Part shown: one piece after another, positions 9,827 to 19,141 of the stretch
Position numbering within the stretch: position 1 is the stretch's first letter
Layout of the letters: every line of letters begins with the position of its first letter
NCBI RefSeq assembly: GCF_040361435.1
Contig: NZ_APNL01000004.1
Location: forward strand, 209,128-273,127
Length of the DNA stretch: 64,000 nucleotides
Reading direction: 5' to 3'
Origin: Salinisphaera sp002433465
Lineage (GTDB): Bacteria > Pseudomonadota > Gammaproteobacteria > Nevskiales > Salinisphaeraceae
Notes under the pieces: generated by a model
Seen by the model: the letters and a program-made list of their open reading frames with translations, nothing else
Databases searched by the model: none
Told to the model about the DNA's origin: nothing
Program-made: the position numbers and the translations under genes

Positions 9827-9898
9827 GAGCGCTGCATTTTCAGGGTGTACACGAGATTACGCAAGTACGCCTGACAGAATAGAAAGTGAAAGTTTTGT

Positions 9899-9916
9899 TG
9901 ACATCGGCTGATGACA
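9899..9916. promoter_or_regulatory. Operator-like palindrome, site B (TetR/fadI divergent region)
   Basis: TGACA-TCGGCTGA-TGACA, which matches site A at 8226 except for one base in the right half-site and changes in the spacer. The left arm coincides with a perfect -35 hexamer TTGACA (9898-9903) on the plus strand towards fadI. A second small inverted repeat, TGTAA-N6-TTACA, lies at 9966-9981, and a GTGTACAC palindrome lies at about 9845-9852. Confidence 0.5.
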
Positions 9917-10012
9917 AAGACTAACTGTATAACGTGAATGGTGCTATCGAGAGGTGGTGCCAGAGTGTAAATAAAATTACATGCATAGCTTCTTTGCACA
10001 CGGAACAGTTCG

Positions 10013-11395
10013 ATGACAGACGACAGGACACAGAGCGCCGCCGGGCCGAAGGCTGCATCAAAATCGGCGAAATCGGCGAAATCGGTGAAATCGGCGCGCG
10101 GCCTACGCGGCGCCAGCGGTCGTATTGCCATCGTGGCTGGTGTGCGAACGCCGTTTGCACGGATCGCGACCGCGTTTCGTGATCTGGACGCGGTGGATCT
10201 GGGCGCGATGGCAGCGGCTGAAGTGCTGGCTCGTACCGGGCTGGCGGCCAGCGAAGTCGAACAGGCGATTTTCGGCATGACGATCATGAAGCCGGAAGCG
10301 CCGTTCATTGCCCGTGAAATCGTGCTCGCGTCGGGTATGGATCCGCGTACCGATGCCTATTCCATCACCCGTGCCTGTGCGACCAGTTTTCAGACCGCCG
10401 CCAGCGGCGCCGAGGCCATCGCACTCGGCCATGCGAACGTGGTGATGACCGGCGGCACCGATTCCACCTCCGATATTTCGGTGCCGCTGTCCAAGCGTTT
10501 GGCCGATGCGTTGCGCGATGCGTCGCAGGCGAAGAGCAACGGCGAGCGCCTGCGTATTCTGTCGCGGCTGCGCCCGAAGGATCTCATTCCGCGCAAGCCC
10601 TCGATTACCGAGTATTCGACCGGCAAGACCATGGGCGAATCCGCCGAGCAGATGGCCAAGACCTGGGGCGTGACCCGTGCCGAGCAGGACGACCTGGCCC
10701 ATGCGTCGCACAGCAACGCGGCGGCGGCATTGGCGGACGGTCGCCTCGACGCACAGCGCATGACCGCATTCGTAGCCGCGAACGGCAAAACGGTGCCGAT
10801 CAGCGAGGACAACCTGGTACGAACGAACAGCGAGCGGTCCGGCTACGACCGGCTCAAGCCGATATTCGACCGGGCCAACGGCAGCGTGACCGCGGCCAAC
10901 TCCAGCCCGCTGACCGACGGCGCGGCGGCGATGCTTCTGATGAGCGAAGAGCGGGCCAAGGCGCTCGGCTACGAGCCGCTGGCCTATATCCGCAGCTATG
11001 CGTTCGCTGCGAAAACGCCCGAGCTCGATCTGTTGATGGGCCCGGTACTGGCCGCGCCGCTGGCCCTCGAGCGGGCCGGGGTGTCGCTATCCGACCTCAC
11101 GCTCATCGATATGCACGAAGCCTTTGCCGCGCAGGTAGAGGCCAACATCCGCGGCATGGAATCCAAGACCTATCTCAAGGACATGACCGGGCGCGGGCCG
11201 CTGGGCACGATCGATCGCGACATCCTCAACGTGAACGGCGGCTCGATTGCCTTTGGCCATCCGTTCGGCGCCACCGGCGCGCGCATCCTCATTCAGACCG
11301 CGCACGAGCTCAAACGTCGCGGCGGCGGGCTGGCGCTGACTACCGCCTGTGCGGCCGGCGGCATCGGTGCCGCGATGATTCTGGAACGCGACTGA
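10013..11395 (+). CDS. fadI: 3-ketoacyl-CoA thiolase, FadI type
   Basis: A thiolase of 460 residues that cleaves 3-ketoacyl-CoA to acetyl-CoA plus a shortened acyl-CoA. The nucleophilic Cys is in RACATSFQ near residue 122. MHEAFAAQ carries the conserved His-Glu, and the C-terminal GHPFGATGAR and TACAAGGIGA complete the active site. Blocks such as EYSTGKTMGESAEQMAKTWG and the ANSSPLTDGAAAMLLMS region are FadI-like rather than FadA-like. The N-terminus is about 20 residues longer than E. coli FadI and holds a Lys-Ser-Ala repeat. A GTG at 10085 would remove most of it but has no ribosome-binding site. It is the first gene of fadI-fadJ-fadE. Confidence 0.92.
   Translation: MTDDRTQSAAGPKAASKSAKSAKSVKSARGLRGASGRIAIVAGVRTPFARIATAFRDLDAVDLGAMAAAEVLARTGLAASEVEQAIFGMTIMKPEAPFIAREIVLASGMDPRTDAYSITRACATSFQTAASGAEAIALGHANVVMTGGTDSTSDISVPLSKRLADALRDASQAKSNGERLRILSRLRPKDLIPRKPSITEYSTGKTMGESAEQMAKTWGVTRAEQDDLAHASHSNAAAALADGRLDAQRMTAFVAANGKTVPISEDNLVRTNSERSGYDRLKPIFDRANGSVTAANSSPLTDGAAAMLLMSEERAKALGYEPLAYIRSYAFAAKTPELDLLMGPVLAAPLALERAGVSLSDLTLIDMHEAFAAQVEANIRGMESKTYLKDMTGRGPLGTIDRDILNVNGGSIAFGHPFGATGARILIQTAHELKRRGGGLALTTACAAGGIGAAMILERD
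10061..10096 (+). repeat. Four tandem 9-bp repeats in the 5' end of fadI
   Basis: The unit AAATCGGCG occurs four times head to tail, the third copy with one change (AAATCGGTG). It encodes repeated Lys-Ser-Ala in the N-terminal extension of FadI, before the conserved thiolase fold begins. Such in-frame repeats can change copy number by slippage without breaking the gene. Confidence 0.9.
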
Positions 11396-11441
11396 GCGGC
11401 CCATCGGCCCCCGTCCACGATACGACTGCGAGCACAGCGTC

Positions 11442-13685
11442 ATGAGCAACACCCCCCAACACGTATCGTCCAGCGCGACCGACGAAGTCTTCACGCTGGA
11501 AAAACGCGACGACGGCATCGTCATTCTTCGATTCGCGGTACCCGGCGCACGCCAGAACACCATCACGGCCGATTTTGCCGATTCCTTCGATCGTGCGTTG
11601 GACGCCATCGAGCACGACACGGAAGTGATCGGCGTGGTGCTCATCTCGGACACGCCAGGGTCGTTCCTGGCCGGGGCGGATATCGGTCTGTTCGATCAGG
11701 TCGAAAGCGCGGCCGAAGTGGAAGGCTTGTCGAAACGCGGCCAGGCCAGCTTCACCCGGTTGTCGAAACTGCATGTGCCGGTGGTGGCCGCGATCGAGGG
11801 CAGTTGTCTGGGCGGCGGTCTGGAGCTGGCGCTGGCCTGCGATGTGCGTATCGCGGCCGAAAGCCGCGCGACGACGCTTGGCCTGCCGGAAGTGATGCTC
11901 GGCCTGCTGCCGGCAGGCGGCGGCACCCAGCGTCTGCCCCGGCTGGTAGGGATCGCGACCGCGCTCGATCTCATGCTTACCGGGCGCAAGCTGCGGGCCA
12001 TGCAGGCCAAGAAAATCGGCCTGGTCGATTCCGTGGTCGCCCCGGAAGCACTGCTTCTGGAGGCGATACGACAGGCTCGTATGGCCGGCAAGCGTTCGTC
12101 GACCGCGCGAGCCTCGCTGCTTCAGCGTGCCCGTGACCGGGTCAGCGGTGGCCTCGGCGGGTTGACGAATGCCGCCCTGGAAGACAACCCGGCCGGCCGG
12201 CGTGTGTTGTTCGACCAGGCCCGCAAGACGCTGCGTGCGAAGACGCACGGCCATTATCCCGCGCCCGAGCGCATCATCGACGTGGTCGCGACCGGCTATG
12301 CCCAGGGCATAAAGGCCGGCTATGCGGCCGAGGCGCGCGCCTTGGGTGAGCTGGCCTTGGGGGCGGTGTCCAAGGCGTTGCGCCATGTCTATCACGCCAC
12401 CGAGTCGCTCAAGAAAGCCAGCTTCGTGGCCCGCAACGTCAAGCCGCGTGCGGTGGGCCACGCGGGCGTGCTGGGCGCGGGACTGATGGGCGCCGGGATT
12501 GCCACGGTCACCGTGGACAAGGCCGGTCTGCCGGTCCGGCTCAAGGACGTGAGCGACGACGGACTGGCCCGTGGCATGCAGCAGGTCCGCTCCTTCTACG
12601 ACAAGCGGGTGGCGAAGAAGGCGATGACGCAGGCCGCGGCCGATCGCTGCCTGTATCAGGTCACGGCCACGACCGACTACAGCGGGATCGGGGCCGCGGA
12701 TATCGTCATCGAAGCCGTGTTCGAGGATCTCGCACTCAAGCAGAGCATGCTCGCGGATGTGGAAGCCGCGGCGGATGCACGGGGTAACCCGGACTGCATC
12801 TTCGCGACCAATACCTCGTCGCTGCCGATCGCCGATATTGCTGCCCATGCCAAACGGCCCGAGAACGTGATCGGCCTGCATTATTTCTCGCCAGTCGAGA
12901 AGATGCCGCTGCTCGAGATCATCGCTACCGACAAGACGTCGAAGAAGACGATTGCCACCGCGGTCGCCTTCGGCAAGGCCCAGGGCAAGACGGTGATCGT
13001 GGTACGCGATGGGCCGGGTTTCTATACCACGCGCACGCTATCGCCGTATCTCAACGAGGCGGCCCGGTTGCTGGCCGAGGGCGCAAGCGTTCGTGCCATC
13101 GACGAAGCGCTGGTCGACTACGGTTTTCCGGTCGGCCCGCTGACCCTGCTGGACGAAGTGGGCGTGGATGTCGGTGTCAAGGTGGGCCCCATTCTGGAAG
13201 CGGCTTTCGGCGAGCGCATGGCTGCCCCCGATGCCTCGGCCAAGATGATCGATGCGGGCTATCTCGGGCGTAAATCCGGCAAGGGTTTTTACGACTACAC
13301 GGCGAAAAAGAAGCAGGGCGGCAAGCGTCCGGTCAATGCCGAGCTGGCTACGCTGCTGGCGGACGATGAAAACGGCGGGCCTGCCCCAGGCGCGGCCGAG
13401 ATCGTGGAACGCTGCACGCTGCTGTTCGTCAACGAAGCCGCGCACTGTCTGTCCGAGCGCATTATCGACGACCCCATGCAGGGCGATATCGGCGCGATCT
13501 TCGGCCTTGGTTTTCTGCCGTTCACCGGCGGCCCGTTTCGCTATGTCGATACGGTGGGCGTGCGTCGAATCGTCGATCGCCTGCAAGCGCTTGCCGAGCG
13601 CCACGGCCCGCGTTTTCGGCCGGCGCCCATCCTCAAGACCATGGCCCAGGCCACGTCCGATTCCCATCAAAGATTTTATCCGTAA
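11442..13685 (+). CDS. fadJ: Fatty acid oxidation complex alpha subunit, FadJ type (enoyl-CoA hydratase / 3-hydroxyacyl-CoA dehydrogenase)
   Basis: A 747-residue bifunctional enzyme. The crotonase half (about 1-190) has SFLAGADI and the oxyanion-hole region EGSCLGGGLELALACD, with LPEVMLGLLPAGGGTQRLPRL after it. The dehydrogenase half has a degenerate dinucleotide loop VLGAGLMGAGIA near residue 345 and the catalytic-His region IGLHYFSPVEKMPLLEI. The C-terminal domain has VDYGFPVGPLTLLDEVG and ends in GGPFRYVD. It catalyses hydration and oxidation of enoyl-CoA and partners FadI, encoded 46 bp upstream. FadB is the alternative name, but pairing with FadI supports FadJ. Confidence 0.93.
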   Translation: MSNTPQHVSSSATDEVFTLEKRDDGIVILRFAVPGARQNTITADFADSFDRALDAIEHDTEVIGVVLISDTPGSFLAGADIGLFDQVESAAEVEGLSKRGQASFTRLSKLHVPVVAAIEGSCLGGGLELALACDVRIAAESRATTLGLPEVMLGLLPAGGGTQRLPRLVGIATALDLMLTGRKLRAMQAKKIGLVDSVVAPEALLLEAIRQARMAGKRSSTARASLLQRARDRVSGGLGGLTNAALEDNPAGRRVLFDQARKTLRAKTHGHYPAPERIIDVVATGYAQGIKAGYAAEARALGELALGAVSKALRHVYHATESLKKASFVARNVKPRAVGHAGVLGAGLMGAGIATVTVDKAGLPVRLKDVSDDGLARGMQQVRSFYDKRVAKKAMTQAAADRCLYQVTATTDYSGIGAADIVIEAVFEDLALKQSMLADVEAAADARGNPDCIFATNTSSLPIADIAAHAKRPENVIGLHYFSPVEKMPLLEIIATDKTSKKTIATAVAFGKAQGKTVIVVRDGPGFYTTRTLSPYLNEAARLLAEGASVRAIDEALVDYGFPVGPLTLLDEVGVDVGVKVGPILEAAFGERMAAPDASAKMIDAGYLGRKSGKGFYDYTAKKKQGGKRPVNAELATLLADDENGGPAPGAAEIVERCTLLFVNEAAHCLSERIIDDPMQGDIGAIFGLGFLPFTGGPFRYVDTVGVRRIVDRLQALAERHGPRFRPAPILKTMAQATSDSHQRFYP

Positions 13686-13772
13686 GCACCGCTGTGCGCG
13701 TTGCCTCAATTTGTGAAATCAGCGCAGACACGCTTTACCCAACGACGCCACCAAGGCTCGGGAGCCCCAAAA

Positions 13773-16019
13773 ATGTTTGAAAAACTCATGCACTGGATGC
13801 AGGCCAACAACGTGTTGCCGCGTATTTCCGATACCGAGCGCCAGGCGCTGGAAGCCGGCGATGTATGGATCGACGGCGAATTTTTCTCCGGGCATCCAGA
13901 CTTCAAACGCATGCTGGACTCTCGCTATGGCCAGCTCAGCGCCGAAGAACAGGCGTTCATGGATGGCCCGGTCAACGAGCTGCTCTCGCGGGCCGACTGC
14001 AACGAGATTGCCCTGAGCCGGCGCGTGCCCGACGACATTATCGACTTTATGGCCGTGCAGGGCTTTTTCGGACTGATCATTCCCAAGGCCTACGGGGGCA
14101 AGGGCTTTTCGACGCTGGCGCGCTCGGCGGTCATGGCCAAGGTCACGCCGCACTCGGCGATTCTGTCGACCTATGTCGTGATTCCCAACACGCTGGGCGC
14201 AGCGGAACTGCTCGTCGAATACGGCACGGATGATCAGAAAGACCACTATCTGCCGCGGCTCGCGCGCGGCGAGTATCTGCCGTGTTTCGGGCTGACCGAA
14301 CCCACGGCCGGCTCGGATGCGGCTTCGATTACGGCCGACGCCGAGGCGTTTCGCGACGACAACGGCGACGTATCGCTGCGGCTGAACTTCGCCAAGCGCT
14401 ATATCACCCTCGGCCCGGTCGCCAATATCATATCGCTGGCCTGTCGGCTGCGCGACCCGGACAACCTGCTGGGCAAGGGCGAAGCACCGGGCATAACCGT
14501 GGTGCTCATTCATGCCGGCACGCCGGGTCTGAAGCAGGGCGATCGCCACGAGCCGATCGGCGAGGCGTTCCCCAACGGACCGCTGATCGGCGAGAACGTC
14601 GTGGTCAACGCCGACAATATTCTCGGCGGAAGAGATCAGGCTGGCGGCGGCTGGCGCATGCTCATGGAAAGCCTCGCAGGCGGGCGCATGGTGTCGTTGC
14701 CGGCATCGGCGGTCGGCGGCATGCGGACCGTGGCGGCCGCCACCGGCGCCTATTCGATGGTGCGCCAACAGTTCGGCCTGGCGATCGGCCGTATGGAAGG
14801 CGTGGCCACGCCCATCGGGCGGCTCAACGCGTTGGCCTATATGACCGAGGGCGCGCGCGTGCTGGGCTGTAGCGCGGTCGACGACGGCATCAATCCGCCG
14901 GTGGTCTCGGGCGTGCTCAAGGCCTACACCACCGAGCTGGCGCGCCAGTGCGCAACCGATGCGATGGATGTGTTTTCCGGCGCCGGCGTGATGCAGGGGC
15001 CGAACAACATCATCGGCCGCGGCTATTGCAGCGCGCCGGTGGCGATTACGGTCGAAGGCGCCAATATCATGACCCGTACGCTCATGGTGTTCGGCCAGGG
15101 CGCGATCCGTTGCCACCCGCATGCACTCGATGTCGTGCACGCGGTCGAAAACGACGATTCGGCCGCCTTCGCGAAAGGCATGCGCGGCTGGATCGGCCAC
15201 TTCTTCGCCAATATGGGCCGCACGCTCGGCCACGGCCTCACGCGCGGCCTGTTCGTACGCGTGCCGGACGTCGACAAGGCGACCCGTCGCTACTACAAGA
15301 AACTCGGCTGGGCGGCCTCGCGCTTTGCCCTGTTTACCGATCTGGCGCTGTTCTTCGTGGGCGGCAAGCTCAAGATGCGCGGCAATCTCACCGGCCGCTA
15401 TGCCGATGCCTTGGCATGGATGCTGATGGGCTTTTCCACGCTCAAGCGCTACGAGGCCGAAGGCCGCCAGCCGGAAGATCGTGTGCTCGTCGACTATGCA
15501 CTGCGGCTGAGCCTGGCCAGGGTCCAGGACGCGTTTGAAGGCATTTATGAAAACTTCGAGGGGCCGCTCGGCACGGTGCTGCGTTGGGTGGCATTGCCAC
15601 TGCTGCGGGTGAACCGGCTGGCACGGTTGCCCGACGATCGGTTGGCGGTGGCCTGTGCCGGCGTGTCTCAACGGCTGGATGCACAGAGCGAGCGCCTCAA
15701 CGCCGATATTTTCATGCCCGAAAACAGCCAATCCGGCGTCGGGCGTCTGTTCGACGCCTTTCATCGGGTCAGCGAGGCCGCGCCACTGGTCGAGCGCATC
15801 AAGGCTGCACAGAAAGAAAACCGTCTGCCGGCAGGCGACCCCGACAGTCTGGCCGATGCCGCGCGTGACGTGGGTGTTCTCGACGGCGAAGAGGCCGCGC
15901 TCGTTACCGCGGCACGCCAGGCACGGCTGGCCGCCATCGACGTCGATGTGTTCACCGACGCACAGTTCTTCGACCGCGCCCAGCAGTCGACGGCCGATGA
16001 TCGACGGCAGGCCGCTTGA
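13773..16019 (+). CDS. fadE: Acyl-CoA dehydrogenase, FadE-like
   Basis: A large acyl-CoA dehydrogenase of 748 residues, between ordinary ACADs (about 390) and E. coli FadE (814). The flavin/substrate domain has LTEPTAGSDAAS near residue 175 and the GGRMVSLPASAVGG helix. The C-terminal region beyond about residue 480 (GALTR-type GHGLTRGLFVRVP, then the DUF1974-like part) is characteristic of the gammaproteobacterial FadE group. It performs the first oxidation step of beta-oxidation. The start at 13773 (MFEKLMHW) is preferred, with a GGGAG-type site upstream; 24 extra upstream codons have no family match. It follows fadJ by 87 bp. Confidence 0.9.
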   Translation: MFEKLMHWMQANNVLPRISDTERQALEAGDVWIDGEFFSGHPDFKRMLDSRYGQLSAEEQAFMDGPVNELLSRADCNEIALSRRVPDDIIDFMAVQGFFGLIIPKAYGGKGFSTLARSAVMAKVTPHSAILSTYVVIPNTLGAAELLVEYGTDDQKDHYLPRLARGEYLPCFGLTEPTAGSDAASITADAEAFRDDNGDVSLRLNFAKRYITLGPVANIISLACRLRDPDNLLGKGEAPGITVVLIHAGTPGLKQGDRHEPIGEAFPNGPLIGENVVVNADNILGGRDQAGGGWRMLMESLAGGRMVSLPASAVGGMRTVAAATGAYSMVRQQFGLAIGRMEGVATPIGRLNALAYMTEGARVLGCSAVDDGINPPVVSGVLKAYTTELARQCATDAMDVFSGAGVMQGPNNIIGRGYCSAPVAITVEGANIMTRTLMVFGQGAIRCHPHALDVVHAVENDDSAAFAKGMRGWIGHFFANMGRTLGHGLTRGLFVRVPDVDKATRRYYKKLGWAASRFALFTDLALFFVGGKLKMRGNLTGRYADALAWMLMGFSTLKRYEAEGRQPEDRVLVDYALRLSLARVQDAFEGIYENFEGPLGTVLRWVALPLLRVNRLARLPDDRLAVACAGVSQRLDAQSERLNADIFMPENSQSGVGRLFDAFHRVSEAAPLVERIKAAQKENRLPAGDPDSLADAARDVGVLDGEEAALVTAARQARLAAIDVDVFTDAQFFDRAQQSTADDRRQAA

Positions 16020-16172
16020 GCCCATAGCCGCGGCTGGCAACGATGGCACGCTTAGCAGCCGCATCGAGCGGATTCGAGCCGAAGCACATAGGCGCGACGT
16101 GTCTTGGCGGCGATTCGGCCCGATGCGATCCTGGATGACTCGGACATGCAACAAGGCAACGCAGGCGCACGG

Positions 16173-17378
16173 ATGAAAGACGACACGAAGGCTCGCCCCG
16201 CGAATACGCTGCTGGCCGGCGTTCGCGTACTCGATCTGACCCGCCTGTTGCCCGGTCCGCATGCCACCCAGCTGCTGGCCCAGCTCGGCGCCGAAGTGAT
16301 CAAGATCGAAGAGCCGGGCGGCGGCGACTATGCGCGCACGCTGTCGCCCGCGTTGTTCGAGCAGGTCAACCGCGGCAAGGCATCGGTGACGCTGGATCTG
16401 CGTAAGGCAGACGGTGTGGCGGCGTTCAAGCGCCTGGTCGCCGACGCCGACGTGGTCATCGAATCCTTTCGTCCCGGCGTGATGGAGCGGCTTGGCTGCG
16501 GCTATGAAACGCTCAAGGCGAACAATCCGGCGCTGGTCTATGCCGCGCTCACCGGCTACGGCCAGAACGGGCCGCTGGCGGCGGCGGCCGGGCATGATCT
16601 GAACTATCTGTCGCTGTCGGGCGTGCTCGATCAGATCGGCCATGCCGGCGGACCGCCCGCGATTTCCAATGTGCAGATTGCGGATCTGGCCGGGGGCGCG
16701 CTCACCTGCGCGGTCGGGGTGTTGTCCGCCGTGATTGGTGCGCGCGCCAGCGGGCAGGGGGCCTTCGTGGATGCGGCCATGCTCGACGGTTCGCTGGCCT
16801 TGCAATCGGTCGCCATGGCCACGCGCAACCAGTTCGGCCAGACCCAGCCACGCGGGGCCGATACGCTCACCGGCGCGCTGCCCAATTATCGGGTCTATAA
16901 ATGTCGGGACGGCCGCTATCTCGCGGTGGGCGCGCTGGAGCCCAAATTCTTTGCGCGGCTGCTCGACCGGCTTAACCCGGTCGGGGACAGGCAGGCACGC
17001 AGGTCCGACTCGAAACCGGATAGCTCGGCCAAGCCGAAAAACAAGCGCGCCCCGCGTATGGCCGGCTGGGCTGATCGCATCAACGCGGCCCTGGCCGATC
17101 CGCGCCGGGCGCGCCATCTCAGCAAGCCGGTGCACTGGGGCCTGGCCGCGCTGTTTCGTACCCGCACACGCGATGCCTGGCTCGAATTGCTCGCCGGCGC
17201 CGATGCCTGTACCACGCCGGTGCTTACGCTCGAAGAAGCGCTGGCCCACCCACAGGTGCAGGCACGCGACATGCAGCAGGGCGATGCGTTGGGATGCCCG
17301 TTGCGTTTCGACGGCACGGCCCGGGATGCGCTTGCACCGAGTCCTGCGCTCGGCGCGGACAACGAGCGGCTGCTCTAG
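16173..17378 (+). CDS. CaiB/BaiF family (class III) CoA transferase or alpha-methylacyl-CoA racemase
   Basis: A protein of about 401 residues from this start. An ATG at 16146 would add 9. The N-terminus GVRVLDLTRLLPGPHATQLLAQLGAEVIKIE is diagnostic of the family. Also visible are DADVVIESFRPGVMERLG, LTGYGQNGP, HDLNYLSLSGVL, and the region of the catalytic Asp in FVDAAMLDG. Racemases of this family allow methyl-branched acyl-CoAs to enter beta-oxidation, which fits the position right after fadE. A CoA transferase is equally possible. A Lys/Arg/Ser-rich insertion (about 275-300) interrupts the family pattern. Confidence 0.85.
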   Translation: MKDDTKARPANTLLAGVRVLDLTRLLPGPHATQLLAQLGAEVIKIEEPGGGDYARTLSPALFEQVNRGKASVTLDLRKADGVAAFKRLVADADVVIESFRPGVMERLGCGYETLKANNPALVYAALTGYGQNGPLAAAAGHDLNYLSLSGVLDQIGHAGGPPAISNVQIADLAGGALTCAVGVLSAVIGARASGQGAFVDAAMLDGSLALQSVAMATRNQFGQTQPRGADTLTGALPNYRVYKCRDGRYLAVGALEPKFFARLLDRLNPVGDRQARRSDSKPDSSAKPKNKRAPRMAGWADRINAALADPRRARHLSKPVHWGLAALFRTRTRDAWLELLAGADACTTPVLTLEEALAHPQVQARDMQQGDALGCPLRFDGTARDALAPSPALGADNERLL

Positions 17379-17441
17379 GTTTGGGTTGGCTGGACACAGT
17401 GGCTAAACTGCCGGCCAGCACTTATTCAACAAGGATCGCTC

Positions 17442-18005
17442 ATGTCGCTTACTGATTCGACGATGATGCCGCTGGGCAAGAAGGCCCCTGATTTCTCACT
17501 GCCGGATACCGTCTCCGGGCAGACGGTTTCGTTCGAGGACGTCGCCGGCGAGAAAGGCACGGTGGTGATGTTCATCTGCAATCACTGCCCCTACGTGCTG
17601 CATATCATCGACGAGATCGTGGCCGTGGCCAACCACTACCAGCCGCAGGGCATCGGCTTTGTGGCGATTTCGTCCAACGATATCGCCGAGCGTCCCGAGG
17701 ACGGCCCGGAACAGATGCAGGTGTTTGCCGAAAGCCGCGAGTTCGCCTTTCCCTATCTCTATGACGAAAGCCAGGCCGTGGCCAAGGCCTACGACGCGGT
17801 CTGTACGCCGGACTTCTTCGTCTTCGATGGCGACGGCAAATGCGCCTATCGTGGCCAGTTCGACGAGTCGCGGCCGAAGAACGGCGTGGCGGTCACGGGC
17901 GCAGAACTGCGTGCGTCGCTCGATGCGCTGCTCGAAGGCGACATGATCCCCGAAGACGTCCAGGTGCCCAGCCAGGGCTGCAGCATCAAGTGGAAGGCCG
18001 CCTGA
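17442..18005 (+). CDS. Thioredoxin-like/peroxiredoxin-fold family protein
   Basis: A protein of 187 residues starting with APDFSLPDTVSGQTVSF, the AhpC/TSA-type opening. The active-site motif FICNHCPYVLHI has CxxC spacing (C-N-H-C) near residue 48. EDGPEQMQVFAE and DFFVFDGDGKCAYRGQFD follow. This is the cytoplasmic thioredoxin-family group commonly annotated without a role. It has no signal peptide. An AAGGA site precedes the ATG. A strong terminator lies 65 bp after the stop. Its position behind the fad genes suggests redox protection, but this is inference. Confidence 0.8.
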   Translation: MSLTDSTMMPLGKKAPDFSLPDTVSGQTVSFEDVAGEKGTVVMFICNHCPYVLHIIDEIVAVANHYQPQGIGFVAISSNDIAERPEDGPEQMQVFAESREFAFPYLYDESQAVAKAYDAVCTPDFFVFDGDGKCAYRGQFDESRPKNGVAVTGAELRASLDALLEGDMIPEDVQVPSQGCSIKWKAA

Positions 18006-18070
18006 TCCTCTGAAAGGAACGGCCATCCGTGAACGGGTCTTGTCGCGGGTGAGGCCTGGTCGCAGGCGAA

Positions 18071-18105
18071 AACGCCGGTACGCTTGATGCGACCGGCGTT
18101 TTTTT
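18071..18105 (+). terminator. Rho-independent terminator after the thioredoxin-like gene
   Basis: A stem AACGCCGGT / ACCGGCGTT (arms at about 18071-18079 and 18092-18100) with an 12-nt loop is followed by an uninterrupted T-run of 7. It has a short T-run on the other strand too, so it may also serve the minus-strand SDR gene ending at 18175. Confidence 0.85.
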
Positions 18106-18174
18106 ATCGGCTTACGACAGGCGTCGATGCATGCGCCTGCTCGACGCGGGCCGGCGTTTGAGTCTCCGGCGGTT

Positions 18175-18987
18175 TCAGCCGGGCATCAGCCGATTCATCA
18201 CCCGCCAGTAGTTGACCGGCATGAGTCGGGAGATCGCCGAGATAATCTGGGCATCGATCCCGATCAGGCAACGGCCCTTGCCCTTGGCCAAATCATCGAG
18301 AATCTTGCGCGCGGCCTGGTCAGGGGTCGTACGGGCGAGCTTGTTGACGAAGTCGCCGGCGGCCTTTTCCTGATCATCGCTGCCGTCGGGCCCCACATAA
18401 AAACGCGCCGAATGCGCGATGCCGGTTTTTATGCCGCCCGGATGAACGCACATCACGTGCAGGCCGCTGTCGGCGGTTTCGTGGCGCAATGCCTCGGTAA
18501 AACCGCGAACCGCGAACTTGGTGGCGTTGTATGTGCCTTGCGTGGGCAGGCTGATCAGACCGAACACGCTGGAGACGTTGACCAGCGCGCTGCCCCGGTT
18601 TTTCTTTAGCGCCGGCAGAAAAGCCTTGGTGCCATGGACCACGCCCCAGAAATTGATGCCCATGATCCATTCGAAGTCTTCGTAAGTGGCGTCTTCGATC
18701 GTCTGGGAGTGGGCGACGCCGGCGTTGTTGACGACGAGATCCACCTGACCATATTCGGCGATCACCTCGTCGCGAAAGGCCTCGACCGCGGCGCGATCGG
18801 ATACATCCACCGAGGCGGTCAGCACTGCGGCGTTGGCACATTTGCTGCGCGTTTGCTCCAACCCGCTCATGTCGACGTCGCACAGCGCCAGCCGGGCGCC
18901 GCGCTGCGCGCAGGTGGTGGCCAGACTGCGACCGATGCCGGAGCCGGCGCCGGTGATCACCACGACCTTGTTATTCAAATCCTTCAT
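18175..18987 (-). CDS. Short-chain dehydrogenase/reductase (SDR) divergent from TetR
   Basis: A classical SDR of 270 residues. It has TGAGSGIG near the N-terminus, CDVD after strand 2 (NAD-type acidic residue), NNAG, NVSSVFG with the catalytic Ser, and YNATK as the YxxxK motif. The start at 18987 (MKDLNNKVVV) has a good AAGGA site 8 bases upstream; longer readings lack it. It shares a 154-bp divergent region with the TetR gene, which carries two operator-like palindromes. Substrate unknown; the context is lipid catabolism. Confidence 0.87.
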   Translation of the reverse strand: MKDLNNKVVVITGAGSGIGRSLATTCAQRGARLALCDVDMSGLEQTRSKCANAAVLTASVDVSDRAAVEAFRDEVIAEYGQVDLVVNNAGVAHSQTIEDATYEDFEWIMGINFWGVVHGTKAFLPALKKNRGSALVNVSSVFGLISLPTQGTYNATKFAVRGFTEALRHETADSGLHVMCVHPGGIKTGIAHSARFYVGPDGSDDQEKAAGDFVNKLARTTPDQAARKILDDLAKGKGRCLIGIDAQIISAISRLMPVNYWRVMNRLMPG

Positions 18988-19086
18988 GCCTGTTCCTTGT
19001 CTTGAGCCGTCGGCGGTGGCCGTTATGCCTTTGTGCGCGCGTCGTGCCGGTATGGCGCTCACGATGGGCATGCGCCACCGGAGAAC

Positions 19087-19131
19087 TGACAACGGTCGAT
19101 GTCAAATTACGTTTGACAACAAATAATGTCA
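19087..19131. promoter_or_regulatory. Two operator-like palindromes, sites C and D (SDR/TetR divergent promoter)
   Basis: Site C is TGACA-ACGGTCGA-TGTCA (19087-19104). Site D is TGACA-ACAAATAA-TGTCA (19114-19131). Their centres are 27 bp apart. On the minus strand a perfect -35 TTGACA (19127-19132) lies in site D, with a TAATTT -10-like hexamer (19104-19109) 17 bp away overlapping site C, so both sites would block the SDR promoter. Site D ends 10 bp before the TetR ATG. This is the layout expected of an autoregulated TetR repressor. Confidence 0.65.
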
Positions 19132-19141
19132 ATATGAAGCA

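Noticed and set aside
13719..17249. A 1176-codon open frame on the minus strand
   Set aside because: It is antisense to the fadE-like gene and the CoA-transferase gene, both of which have clear family motifs. Long antisense frames are common in high-GC DNA, and the translation shows no family pattern.
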